A DNA stretch of 50,480 nucleotides, taken from Bacteroidales bacterium (GTDB lineage: Bacteria; Bacteroidota; Bacteroidia; Bacteroidales; UBA10428). The notes beneath the pieces were generated by a model that had not been told where the DNA came from, ran no database searches, and was given only the letters and a program-made list of their open reading frames with translations. The stretch lies in NCBI GenBank assembly GCA_035299085.1, contig DATGXG010000042.1, forward strand, positions 1 to 50,480, read 5' to 3'. Shown piece after piece: positions 17,369-26,432 of the stretch (positions are counted from its first letter, which is position 1; each line of letters starts with the position of its first letter). Position numbers and translations under genes: made by a program.

Positions 17369-17688
17369 GATATTTATATTAGAGCCGAACGGGGAATTCC
17401 CCGAACGGTTGATTATGAGACAATACCCTGTGATGGGGAATCAAATGTGAGAAAATGCCACACTTGGAAAATTCAAATACGGGAAAATCCCATATTTGGG
17501 AAAATTCAAAACTCCCAGAAATTACCGCTCGTGTAAAGAAGATGGCGCCGTGGTTTCCGAGGGTCATGCAATTATTTTGCGCATCCCCTATCCCTTTCAG
17601 GAACTTGTATATACAAGTTGATTTCATTTGTTAAGTCATTGATAATGAACGTCTGCCCATTTTTGGTCTTATGTTGATAATGAGTGTG
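17369..17688. other. Gene-poor stretch with imperfect tandem 32/33-bp repeats
   Basis: Two adjacent copies of a unit beginning TCAAAT and ending TTGG(A/G)AAAAT occur at 17441-17472 and 17473-17505, with a truncated third start. Each contains internal inverted parts such as GGGAAAATCCC. A nearby GGGGAATTCCCC dyad lies at 17391-17402 in approximate position. An 82-codon minus-strand frame runs through the repeats but has implausible composition, so I treat the region as non-coding. Confidence 0.5.
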
Positions 17689-17919
17689 TTATCCTTTGTC
17701 ATCTATGTTGATAGGTTGTTGTGTTTGTTGAACCATTGTCATACCAAGTGAAGCACAGATGATACCACCAAGGGTGTATATGATATTGCTGTCTACTTGT
17801 ATGCCGAACAGGTTAGCGATAACGCAGGCTGTGAGTAAGAGTAGGGTAATGAGAGCGGTGAATCGTTTGGATGAGGTTTCGCCGTCTGCACGCAGTAATG
17901 ATTTAAAGAAGGGTTTCAT
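17689..17919 (-). CDS. Putative holin (two membrane helices)
   Basis: With the start at 17919 the product is a 76-aa protein, MKPFFKSLLRADGE..., with two hydrophobic helices: FTALITLLLLTACVIANLFG and NIIYTLGGIICASLGMTMV. A polar tail follows. An upstream ATG at 17943 would overlap the tail-tip gene. Size, topology and position after the tail genes fit a class II holin. No endolysin gene follows it. Confidence 0.65.
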   Translation of the reverse strand: MKPFFKSLLRADGETSSKRFTALITLLLLTACVIANLFGIQVDSNIIYTLGGIICASLGMTMVQQTQQPINIDDKG

Positions 17920-17926
17920 TTGTGAA

Positions 17927-20587
17927 TTAGATTTGATATGCATATGCTATACCGTTGCTACCTGCAGCGCCACCATTGCCACCTGTTCCAGCTGCACCAC
18001 CTATTGCTTGCGGTGTGGTGTTAAGGCCAGATCCTGTTTCTTCATGGTAATAAAGTATGACACAGCCACCGCCACCGCCGCCACCATTCCCTGATTTGGA
18101 TGAACCAGAAGTAGCACCGTTGCCACCTGGTGTACCATTGGCGTTAATGCCATCAGCACCTGAAGCATTGTTGACAGTATGAGCCCATACTTCAAGATAA
18201 CCGGCACCTGCACCCCCGTCGCCACCACTGAGCAAAGCAGCTGTGCCACCATATGTAGCTGTGCCACCAGCTCCACCTGCAGCACCCCACGCAGTATTGG
18301 ATCCTGCAGTTCCTGCAACAGGGCTAGTACCGATAGCACCGCCACCGCCACCACCTGCACCACAAAAGAAGTTAAACGGTACACTGGTAGTATTTGCATT
18401 CGTAACCGATCCTGCAGCACCGCCAGCTGAAACAGCGGATGAAGTTGGCGAACTTGAAGTGCCTTTATTTCCACCAGTTCCGAGACAAGCAGCAGAATGA
18501 AGCCTATGTGTATATGGAACTGTTTTGGAACCTGAATTACAGGTAATCATTCCAGTGCCTTCAATCTTTAAAAGCTTTCTTACCCTAACCGTGAAACCAG
18601 CTGTACGCAATGTGGCACCTGTTTGAATAGTTAAACTATCATATTCCATATCCCGGGTTAATGTGGTTGTTCCAGCAGCAATTGTAACGTCACCATCAAT
18701 ACCACTTCCGAATGGTGAAATAGCAGGATAATAAGTGGAAACGCCACCGATCAACTCTATAATGGTCAGGTCATCGTAATTTAGTTCCATTCCGGAAACC
18801 CCGTCGAGTTTTTTGAATCTTAGTCGTCTTGGTTCAAGCGTGAGCATATGATCTGCAGCAGCATTAGTATCATAATGCTTTAAATTGATAAGGGCGTAAT
18901 TGTTAGAATAGGATGTCTGAGATATATATCCAAGTGGATCGACTGTACCGACTATTTGCAGTAAATAATTGGTTGCGCTTTCGGGTAAACCTCCCCAAAT
19001 ATATTGACCTGGGTTTACGGATCCTCCCATGAACTGAAACTTGCTATTTGTGGTTGAATTGCTGATTATAACAGATCCGTCCGGAAATACCTGGAACGGA
19101 GAATTGGCCCTGTTCGCATAAGTCCTGCCTGCGTAAAAAGGATAATCCGCAGGTGACATTCCTGCTCCGCCAGTATCGATATTCTTATATATAGCACTGT
19201 CAGAAATTGTCCAATTTGCTACACCGCCACCGTCTATATAGATTGACTTGGTGTATATACCAAATGAGGTTAAGGGCGAACCTCCATATGTCAATCCGGT
19301 GAGGTTACCCAGTTGGGCCATAACGTTTGCCTGAGTGATTGTCTGGCTATTAACATCATCCAGGATTCGAATATTCGGGTTGTTCAACTGGTTTGCATTG
19401 ATTTCAATAATGCTTTGCCGGTCTGTATCGGTGAGATTACCTACTTGGACAAATTCATAATTTAATACCTGGTAGTCATCAAGATTAAGCGGGATAGTAT
19501 AGTCATTGGTCAAAGTAGGTTTATAAATAAGAGCAGACGTACTGGCAGCATTGGCCTTGTATCTAACTTTAAGCTGGATATCGGTTGGAATATTGACATC
19601 GATATTTAAATTATCGCCACTGGCCGGTACCAAGGTTGCCAGAGTTGAATACAGGTTATTGGATGAATCGATTAGTTGAACCAGGATAGTGCCGTTATTC
19701 ACCGAAAGTGTCTGGGTCAGATTCAGAGTGCCTGCTTTGATTGATTTTAGTTCTGTTTCAGCATAGTTACCTGTATTACCGGAAGCATTATAAAAGCCAG
19801 GAGGATCCACCCAGGAAAATGATGAGAAACTAACATTGGTGACTGCCAGGCTCGAATAAAGACTTTGTTCTTCTGTATCAGAAAGATCAACATATACGCG
19901 GTTATTGTCCGTATCCACTGAAACAACTTCAAGATATAGACTGTGCACATTATTACCGTTAAATTCCTGGCTGTGTATTATGTCATCTTCAGCAAGAATG
20001 TACGCGTCAATTTCATCCACTGTAAAATAATAGGTGCCGGGATCACCTTCAATAACATTGCTGGTGGCCTTTACACCACCTCGAGAAATAATCAGATCTT
20101 CACTGGCCTGCAATTTGACAATATCCAGTTCATAGATGCTCATGTTATTGCGGACCGTGAGGTTATCAATTTCCAGGTTGTACTTATCGTTAACTGATTG
20201 CAGCTTCCAACCTGCCCCAAGAAATCCGGGTGAAAATACTATATCACGGCTTTCAATGGTGTCAATCTTAATATTGCCGGTAAATATATATTCGCCTGTG
20301 GCAATGTCCCCGGTATTAAAAAGGAAATTGTCGGGTATTGTGGGCGGAGCAGCAAACCCATATGTAGTAGCTGTAAGTGCGGTCAGTATATGACCCGGTG
20401 TAAGATCAGAAACAGGGTGATGAACTGTATCAACCAATGCATGAATATATGATGCGTACTTATCCGGAGGTATTGAACTACTTCCGGAAGGCACGGTTGA
20501 ATTTGACCTAAATCCCTCAGCGGATCCAACCTCAATTTGACCGTCACGCCGGATCGGCAAAAGCTTTTTATTTGAGAGTGATATCAT
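17927..20587 (-). CDS. Large tail fibre / tail-tip protein with Gly-rich C-terminus
   Basis: The 886-aa late structural protein begins with ISLSNKKLLPIRRDGQIEVG. It has a long beta-rich middle (about 80-620) and a right-handed-helix-like insert near VTIAAGTTTLTRDMEYDSLTI. The C-terminal ~180 residues are extremely rich in Gly, Ala, Ser and Thr with runs such as AGGGGGGA and GNGGGGGGG. Gly-rich tips of this kind form polyglycine sandwich receptor-binding domains in other phages. Its ATG overlaps the stop of the baseplate gene by 4 bp. It is the probable host-range determinant. Confidence 0.75.
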   Translation of the reverse strand: MISLSNKKLLPIRRDGQIEVGSAEGFRSNSTVPSGSSSIPPDKYASYIHALVDTVHHPVSDLTPGHILTALTATTYGFAAPPTIPDNFLFNTGDIATGEYIFTGNIKIDTIESRDIVFSPGFLGAGWKLQSVNDKYNLEIDNLTVRNNMSIYELDIVKLQASEDLIISRGGVKATSNVIEGDPGTYYFTVDEIDAYILAEDDIIHSQEFNGNNVHSLYLEVVSVDTDNNRVYVDLSDTEEQSLYSSLAVTNVSFSSFSWVDPPGFYNASGNTGNYAETELKSIKAGTLNLTQTLSVNNGTILVQLIDSSNNLYSTLATLVPASGDNLNIDVNIPTDIQLKVRYKANAASTSALIYKPTLTNDYTIPLNLDDYQVLNYEFVQVGNLTDTDRQSIIEINANQLNNPNIRILDDVNSQTITQANVMAQLGNLTGLTYGGSPLTSFGIYTKSIYIDGGGVANWTISDSAIYKNIDTGGAGMSPADYPFYAGRTYANRANSPFQVFPDGSVIISNSTTNSKFQFMGGSVNPGQYIWGGLPESATNYLLQIVGTVDPLGYISQTSYSNNYALINLKHYDTNAAADHMLTLEPRRLRFKKLDGVSGMELNYDDLTIIELIGGVSTYYPAISPFGSGIDGDVTIAAGTTTLTRDMEYDSLTIQTGATLRTAGFTVRVRKLLKIEGTGMITCNSGSKTVPYTHRLHSAACLGTGGNKGTSSSPTSSAVSAGGAAGSVTNANTTSVPFNFFCGAGGGGGGAIGTSPVAGTAGSNTAWGAAGGAGGTATYGGTAALLSGGDGGAGAGYLEVWAHTVNNASGADGINANGTPGGNGATSGSSKSGNGGGGGGGCVILYYHEETGSGLNTTPQAIGGAAGTGGNGGAAGSNGIAYAYQI

Positions 20588-23022
20588 TGTTCTATAGTGT
20601 CTCTGGTTGATACAATTTCAATCATGCTGGCATCTAGCTTTTCATCCCTATCATAAAAAATGCTATGGAAAATATAAAAAGCCTTATCGGGTAGGTTTGG
20701 ATCCTGGATCAATTTAAGGTCAGTGTCAAAAAGAGTTTCTGAAGCATCAAGGGATCCTTTTAGTATGAATCTCGGATTGCAATACTGTGATGACAATGAT
20801 TGAAGGAATAACTGTTGGGATGTATAGTATAAGTCCACTTCCCGGTAAAAATATTCCTGGTTTCTACCTGCTGTTGTATTTATGAAAGCACCGCGTGATG
20901 CCCCGCTTGATCCGACCCCATTGGTTAAGGACAATATAAGGTTACTTTTCCCAGTCAGATTAACAGAATTTATCGCTTTATCTTCAATGCCTTCGTTTGC
21001 TATTACCTGGTTGGTCGATTTATCGATTATTTCGAGCTTAACGTTTTTAATGAAGGCTACAGCTGCCTTGTACTTGTAAAAGAAGGTCAGATTCTGGATA
21101 TAGGCTGTTGTACTTATATAGGCAAAATCAGCTCCGAAATAATCACCGCCCTGTTTGGTCATGGTGAAAGTCAAGGTATCCGTTGACTTGTTGTATTCAG
21201 TAATTACAATAGTGGTGTTGCCGGCGGATGAACCAAATTGATGTGATTGCCCGCCACCGTCAATATAGGTACCGCCGATTCCGCCAACTTCACCAATGGA
21301 AATACTGGTGATCTCATTCGGAAATAAGTAATGATTACTCGGAATGGAAGCAAAGGTTCTGAAATTGTGAATGGTCACCACAACAGCATTATTGTTGCTT
21401 CGAGTCAAGGTAACCGGGTTACCATTATTGGCACCTGAGCAGGGCAAGGTTTCACCATCCGTAAAACATGATTCTGTAAAAGGTAAAACTTGACTACCAT
21501 AGGGCTGATCAAAATGAAGCTGCGTAGTCAGGTTATCTACAATTTCAAGAGTAACTTCACCACTTACGATATTTGAAGTGTCATATTCATAAAGATCTAC
21601 TTCCAGGGAAGCGTTTGTCCAGCGATTGTTGATAGTGCTTTTCTGGTAGTCAAGTGTGCTTACACCAGGTTCCCTTACAATGAGCATCAGCCGGTGATAG
21701 CCGTCAGAGGTGTCTTCTTCCCAGTTGTGCAGGTCCGATTTATAATAATGTGTACCGACTTTTATACTTATTGGGATCCGTCCTTCCCAAACTACCTTTT
21801 CGTCATTGGCTGAATAAAGATTTGCTGAACGTAATTTTGTTTGGTAGTAAACATCCATGCTGATCCTGATTTTCAGATTCTGGTCTTTTCTTACATTGGT
21901 ATTTGGAAAGGTGTAAGAAGCCGTTCCCTTTTCATCAAAGAGAGCAAGCATATAATCCGGATCAGAAAATTCACTTTCTTTTGCTGCCAGTTGCATTCCA
22001 TCTGCTGTCCATCCTTCAAACTCAATGGTATTGTTAAGCCAGTACTGGGTGTTTATATCCGGAGCATCATACATATTCACCCAGGTACCTGGTTCAGCCC
22101 AGTTGGTATAGTCACCAAAGTCGAATACCTTCTTAGTTACATCGTATGGGTTATATTTCAATATGATTTCGCTGTATGAAGGCTGAATATCTAATTTCAT
22201 ATCACTCTCAAACCAGCCGATATCTGAACCTACTAAAAGCGATCCACCGAATGGTCCTGAATGATAATTATAGGTGCCGATGTCGTAGTATTTTCCATTT
22301 GCCGAACTGTTCAAATTTATAGGGTCAATGATGTAAATGAAATTACCTTTGAATTTCACCACAAGTCCAAGTCCGCCGAAGATAGAGTTAAGCACTTCCC
22401 GGCAGGACATCTCGACATTGCTTTCATCAATATAGTTATGGTTATTGGCGCTCAGATATTGGAAGAAATTGTGTTGAGCGATACCCGGTTCCATAGCCGG
22501 CACCATGATATCAGTCGAGGTATAAACCCTGGTAAAACTAAGTTCGAGTTTTGAAAGTATATTGGCGAGGACGTTGCCAATCGATTGATAACCGGTATAA
22601 AATTGATCTGCATTTTTGTATCGGATATTATCAAGTACTGCCATCCCATCATTGCACTCAATTGTAATCGGCACCAAGATTTCAGATGAATAAGTAAAAT
22701 CTTCCGAGAAAATTTCAGCATTGATAAAACCCTGCCAAAACAGTGTACTGTCATGATATGCTTTGACCTTAAACATTTGCGGATCCGCGGTGAAAAGTTC
22801 CAACAAGCTCAGGGGAGTTGCCAGGATGCTTATGGATGCCCCTGAACCGATTGTGGGTTCATAAATATTGGAAGGGTTAATTCCTCCGCTTATAGCAAAA
22901 GGATCATCAGAAGGTATAAGTTCAGTTATTGGACCTGAATAGTCCTTCTTCAGAATCTCAATTTCTGTAAGACCTTCAGACCTACGCCGGTATGATATTG
23001 TATATTTAACACCGTATGCCAT
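20584..23022 (-). CDS. Phage tail/baseplate protein
   Basis: The 812-aa protein lies between tape measure and tail tip, where the distal tail/tail-associated proteins lie in siphoviruses. The N-terminus (YGVKYTISYRRRSEGLTEIEILKKDYSG) is typical of Bacteroidota phage tail proteins of this position. No peptidase or muramidase motif is seen in the C-terminal part. It overlaps its neighbours by 1 and 4 bp. Confidence 0.7.
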   Translation of the reverse strand: MAYGVKYTISYRRRSEGLTEIEILKKDYSGPITELIPSDDPFAISGGINPSNIYEPTIGSGASISILATPLSLLELFTADPQMFKVKAYHDSTLFWQGFINAEIFSEDFTYSSEILVPITIECNDGMAVLDNIRYKNADQFYTGYQSIGNVLANILSKLELSFTRVYTSTDIMVPAMEPGIAQHNFFQYLSANNHNYIDESNVEMSCREVLNSIFGGLGLVVKFKGNFIYIIDPINLNSSANGKYYDIGTYNYHSGPFGGSLLVGSDIGWFESDMKLDIQPSYSEIILKYNPYDVTKKVFDFGDYTNWAEPGTWVNMYDAPDINTQYWLNNTIEFEGWTADGMQLAAKESEFSDPDYMLALFDEKGTASYTFPNTNVRKDQNLKIRISMDVYYQTKLRSANLYSANDEKVVWEGRIPISIKVGTHYYKSDLHNWEEDTSDGYHRLMLIVREPGVSTLDYQKSTINNRWTNASLEVDLYEYDTSNIVSGEVTLEIVDNLTTQLHFDQPYGSQVLPFTESCFTDGETLPCSGANNGNPVTLTRSNNNAVVVTIHNFRTFASIPSNHYLFPNEITSISIGEVGGIGGTYIDGGGQSHQFGSSAGNTTIVITEYNKSTDTLTFTMTKQGGDYFGADFAYISTTAYIQNLTFFYKYKAAVAFIKNVKLEIIDKSTNQVIANEGIEDKAINSVNLTGKSNLILSLTNGVGSSGASRGAFINTTAGRNQEYFYREVDLYYTSQQLFLQSLSSQYCNPRFILKGSLDASETLFDTDLKLIQDPNLPDKAFYIFHSIFYDRDEKLDASMIEIVSTRDTIEQ

Positions 23023-24743
23023 TATGCAAAGCTTTTAGATTTGCGATTTGCTCTGTTTAATACTCCAACTAGGTCATTACCTTCTATCCGGAAAACTACC
23101 TCACCACCGGATGTATTACCAAGGAGGGATTTAAGTTTGGAAAGGGGGGCAATAACTTCCGGGTCTGTTTTGGCATTCGCATATTCACCAACTGTTGCAA
23201 GGGTAGGACCTGAAACAACCCCGCCTTTCGCAAACTTCTGTGATTTGATCAGGGCTATTTGGGTCGCTGTTTGAGCAGCAACATAGATCTGTTGAGCAAT
23301 TTTCTCATAAACAGATCCCTGGCCTGACCAAACTCGTAACGAAGCCAGACCTCCCATAATGTTGGCCTGGGCTATGGCAAGGCGTTGCTCACTGAAAAAG
23401 TGCTGACGCCTGATTGCCTCCTGTTTTTCCTCAGAGTTTTTTGCATTCTTGATCTCTTTATTCATATTGGCGTCAAGCAGGTTATTGATCGAGCCGAATA
23501 TATCTGCTTCACTCTGAACAAGAGTATTGACGGCAATCTGGGAGTTTTCAATCTTTTTGAATAATGCTGCCCTTTCATCAAGCTTTATATTAACTGCAGT
23601 CATCCCGTCAAGATCCGGAGTCGATAATTGGCCGGTATGTAATGATGATCCTGAATAAGCCGGCAGAGTCGGTTTGCTTGCTGCTTTAGTCGTTATTTCG
23701 ACCTGTTTTTCTACTTCTTTTGTTACTGCCTGTTCAGTTTCCAGTCGCTTTTTGGACTGCTTGATTATGCTGGATTGTACCCGGATAGTTTCAACTTCAA
23801 TGTTATTGATTGCGGTTTTGGTATCGAATAATTGATTGTTTGCCTCAGCAAGTTTTGCCAGGTTTTCATCGTTCAACTTGCCGTAATTCTTCTGAATATT
23901 TAACCAGCGCTGTTCTTCAGAGGAAAGGCTTTTATAGAATTCAAGTGCTTTTTCTTTGGCCTTGGCATCTTTAACAGTATAGGAATACATGCCCTGGGAA
24001 ACTGTTGTCTGGGCATTCAAAAGATTATTGTACTTCTGCAGGTTTTCAGCTGCTTTTTCCTGTTCAGCCTCGAGAAGGTCGTAGTTTTTCAGGACAAATA
24101 AAATATCTTCTTTTTGTAATCCGGATTTAACCGTAGCATTCCGGATCTCATTTTCAAAATTTCTGTTATCAAGGTTGAGCTGATCATCGAGCGTCTTTTT
24201 GTACAAAATCTTGTAATCATCAAGAGCTTTTTGCCGGTCCTTCCATGATGTTTCACCGGAAGTATCGCGGAATATTGCTTCAAGCCGGGCAAGTTCCGGA
24301 GCAGCTTCATGAGCCCTGATCTTTACTGCCTGAGTGGCATCACCTAACCAATCAACGACCTCAGCATATCGACCCCCTTCATCAGCTGCCCTTCTCAATT
24401 GATCAATCAGGTTTCCCATGTCGCCCGAGGAAACAGCAATGAAAAACTGATCCGTCGAGAATTTTGCCTTTGTCATTATCTTATCATAGGCATCAGCAGT
24501 AAACTGAGTTGCTGAAATGCCTTTTTTCACCAGCTCCACCGCTGAGCTCACACCTGCGACGGCCAGGCCGATCGCGCCGGCTGATTTGACAACTTTATCA
24601 AACGAAGAAGACATTCCCCGGGAACTTTCCTGAGCCTTTTGTTTCATAGCTTCAGACGCTCTTTTTGCGTCCTCTGCAGCAGATTTGAAACCCTTTGCAT
24701 TCCCCTTGATCTCTACACCGACCGATATTCCTTTATTTCCCAT
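23022..24743 (-). CDS. Tail tape-measure protein
   Basis: The 573-aa protein has alpha-helical, coiled-coil-rich sequence and one hydrophobic central segment (AGAIGLAVAGVSSAVELV, about 54-71). A conserved C-terminal region includes the motif FAKGGVVSGPTLATVGEYAN, shared by many tape measures. It follows the frameshifting chaperone gene, whose extended product overlaps its start by 11 bp. The short length implies a short tail, below about 100 nm at 0.15 nm per residue (inference). Confidence 0.88.
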   Translation of the reverse strand: MGNKGISVGVEIKGNAKGFKSAAEDAKRASEAMKQKAQESSRGMSSSFDKVVKSAGAIGLAVAGVSSAVELVKKGISATQFTADAYDKIMTKAKFSTDQFFIAVSSGDMGNLIDQLRRAADEGGRYAEVVDWLGDATQAVKIRAHEAAPELARLEAIFRDTSGETSWKDRQKALDDYKILYKKTLDDQLNLDNRNFENEIRNATVKSGLQKEDILFVLKNYDLLEAEQEKAAENLQKYNNLLNAQTTVSQGMYSYTVKDAKAKEKALEFYKSLSSEEQRWLNIQKNYGKLNDENLAKLAEANNQLFDTKTAINNIEVETIRVQSSIIKQSKKRLETEQAVTKEVEKQVEITTKAASKPTLPAYSGSSLHTGQLSTPDLDGMTAVNIKLDERAALFKKIENSQIAVNTLVQSEADIFGSINNLLDANMNKEIKNAKNSEEKQEAIRRQHFFSEQRLAIAQANIMGGLASLRVWSGQGSVYEKIAQQIYVAAQTATQIALIKSQKFAKGGVVSGPTLATVGEYANAKTDPEVIAPLSKLKSLLGNTSGGEVVFRIEGNDLVGVLNRANRKSKSFA

Positions 24744-25268
24744 GCTTTTGATAGTTTTTTCGCATCGATTGAATTCTTTGCATTAATTCTGATTGGGTCA
24801 GCTTCTTTTCTGGATCCTGATTAGTTTTTTTGTTCTTGATCCCGAAGCGAGCATTATATATGGCCTCAATCTCATCCTGGCTCATTTCATCCAGGAAATA
24901 TTGTGGATCGATACCACAAACTCCAACCAGGTACCCATAGACATCAGAGAAGCTTACCGGCTCTTTTTTTTTCCGGGATCCGGATCATTTTTACCGGCAA
25001 TTGCCGCCGGAAAATTGAGTATCACATCATCATGAAAATCGTCGATTTGATCCAGAAACTGGTCAAAAGTGTAATCAAAAGGTTTCCCTTCTGAACGAGC
25101 GCCGGCCTTGGCCGTGCAATAAAAGAACTTGCAAATCATTTCTGTACCCTGCAATTTGTCAATTGTGGTGCCTGTCAGACTTTCAAATTCAATCATTGCA
25201 CGGTTAGTAACCTTCACTGGGAATATCGTATTCCCGATCTTTACCTTTTTGGTCTCAAGTAATTGCAT
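24733..25268 (-). CDS. Tail-assembly chaperone with -1 frameshift extension (gpG/gpGT type)
   Basis: The short form (24954-25268, 104 aa, MQLLETKKVKIGNTIFPVKV...) ends just after an A9 run. In the -1 frame the reading continues without a stop for 76 codons (EPVSFSDVYGYLVGVCGIDP..., then FLDEMSQDEIEAIYNARF) to a TAA at 24733. The extension has the form expected of the T part of gpGT and fills the otherwise empty 210-bp gap before the tape measure. Position and architecture match the conserved programmed frameshift of long-tailed phages. I translated the extension codon by codon. Confidence 0.85.
24964..24972 (-). promoter_or_regulatory. A9 slippery site for -1 ribosomal frameshifting
   Basis: Nine consecutive A residues on the minus strand (GGA AAA AAA AAG in the zero frame) lie eight codons or fewer before the zero-frame stop TAA at 24956-24954. 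Slippage by -1 gives access to the 76-codon extension. A 1-nt indel at the homopolymer would also mimic this, but the location is the classical one. Confidence 0.75.
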
Positions 25269-25276
25269 AACCAGGA

Positions 25277-25894
25277 TTATGAAATTACAACAGAGGCCTG
25301 GCCGGTCAACGGTATAGGCGTCGAGCTATCGGTTACAGTGCAGGTATGGGTACCAGCGGTAAGGCTCGATTTATAAAAGTTCGTACCGCCACCGTTCCAT
25401 GCGTAAGTATAAGGCTCAACTCCACCTGTTACAAATACTGCTGCAGCAGTTGCATTCTGATTCGTTCTTACAATCAGGTTTGCATCCGGAGTGAAAGAGA
25501 ATCCCTCATAATGTTCGAATGAAACGCTGTAAGTAGCATTTGCCTGGTCACCTGCGTTCTGATCGAAAGCAGTAATCAGGAAGTCGCCATGTGCATAAAA
25601 CTCGGATGTGTCCAGAGTCTCGGCACCGTCGCTTTTCTTTCCGAGTTCAAGAGTAACAGGTACACGAAGAACCATGGCATTCATTAGGGCATTGTAATCA
25701 CCGTCCACGCAGAGTCCTTCTGCGGAAACAGTTACATCCAGCCTGCCAGGTGCCTTGGTTTCAAATTTCCCGGTTCCCTTATTTGAAGTGTTCCGGGTTC
25801 CCATCTTTATGCTCAGAGTGTGACTGGTCGAATGAGCCACCGGCACATCATTCATAAACACAAAGAGGTCAGATCCATTGATAATTGTATCCAT
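25277..25894 (-). CDS. Major tail-tube protein with C-terminal SprB-like Ig domain
   Basis: The 205-aa protein has a tail-tube fold in residues 1-135 (TP901-1/lambda-like; note SHTLSIKMGTRNTSNKGTG and ATYSVSFEHYEGF). Residues 138-205 form an appended Ig-like domain with GGVEPYTYAWNGGG and LTAGTHTCTVTDSS, the signature of SprB/PKD-type repeats of Bacteroidota surface adhesins. Such Ig additions decorate the outside of tail tubes in other phages. It is upstream of the chaperone in the normal siphovirus order. Confidence 0.82.
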   Translation of the reverse strand: MDTIINGSDLFVFMNDVPVAHSTSHTLSIKMGTRNTSNKGTGKFETKAPGRLDVTVSAEGLCVDGDYNALMNAMVLRVPVTLELGKKSDGAETLDTSEFYAHGDFLITAFDQNAGDQANATYSVSFEHYEGFSFTPDANLIVRTNQNATAAAVFVTGGVEPYTYAWNGGGTNFYKSSLTAGTHTCTVTDSSTPIPLTGQASVVIS

Positions 25895-25912
25895 TGAAAT
25901 AAATTTAAAAGG

Positions 25913-26296
25913 TTAATATTTAAGCACTTGTACTTGAAAAGTCAGCCTATTAACGAAGACATCTGTATCAATATGGTATCCTTCAGATTGCCCGGTCAAA
26001 TAGATCCGACCTATGGTTGTGAATTCATGAGTCCCTTTTTTAAGCTCAAGAGCCTGCCTTATATACCTAGAAATTGATTGTAGATATGAATAATCCTTGC
26101 AAAAGGCAGCAACACTAAATTTGCATTCATCCACTACCCAGCCGTCCTTATCATATTCCGGTTCTAAGGCATCTACAGTGTAAATGACAGCCGGCAGCTC
26201 AGTGTTTTCACTCAATACGTAGGGCGAAATGCTATCAATGATATCAGTCAAGGGCTGATATGCTGAAAGCAAACTATGAATTACCTTCCCGATCAT
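25913..26296 (-). CDS. Tail completion / head-tail joining protein (DUF3168-like)
   Basis: The 127-aa protein MIGKVIHSLLSAYQPLTDII... has the alternating pattern of the DUF3168/tail-terminator family (ENTELPAVIYTV, then a C-terminal strand region FVNRLTFQVQVLKY). It lies directly before the tail tube, as expected for a tail terminator. Its start overlaps the small 52-aa gene by 23 bp. Confidence 0.65.
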   Translation of the reverse strand: MIGKVIHSLLSAYQPLTDIIDSISPYVLSENTELPAVIYTVDALEPEYDKDGWVVDECKFSVAAFCKDYSYLQSISRYIRQALELKKGTHEFTTIGRIYLTGQSEGYHIDTDVFVNRLTFQVQVLKY

Positions 26297-26432
26297 CGCT
26301 TTGGGTTTTAGGTTGTTCAGAAACTTGTTTATGAATGTTCGCGATTAGCGGAGCCACATTTTCGTAAGGCAGTTTCTGTAAGGCGAACATGAGAATGTTA
26401 ATATCCTTGTCGGATAGTTGTAAGGTTTTCAT
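26274..26432 (-). CDS. Small phage protein, 52 aa
   Basis: An ATG at 26432-26430 overlaps the TGA of the upstream HK97 gp10-like gene in an ATGA arrangement. It opens a 52-codon frame, MKTLQLSDKDINILMFALQK..., ending at TAG 26276-26274 inside the next gene. The start-stop coupling on both sides and a sensible helical, charged composition make it likely real. No family is recognised. Confidence 0.65.
   Translation of the reverse strand: MKTLQLSDKDINILMFALQKLPYENVAPLIANIHKQVSEQPKTQSDDREGNS

Noticed and set aside
17379..17627. 82-codon minus-strand frame between glycosyltransferase and holin
   Set aside because: It runs through tandem repeats, has atypical Cys/Phe/His-rich composition and no coupling to its neighbours.
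18001..18500. Long open frames on both strands opposite the Gly-rich tail-tip segment
   Set aside because: They arise from the GC-rich repetitive codons (Gly/Ala on the coding strand read as Pro/Thr/Ser/Ala or Gln/Leu/Val in other frames); the tail-tip reading has the normal neighbours and overlaps.
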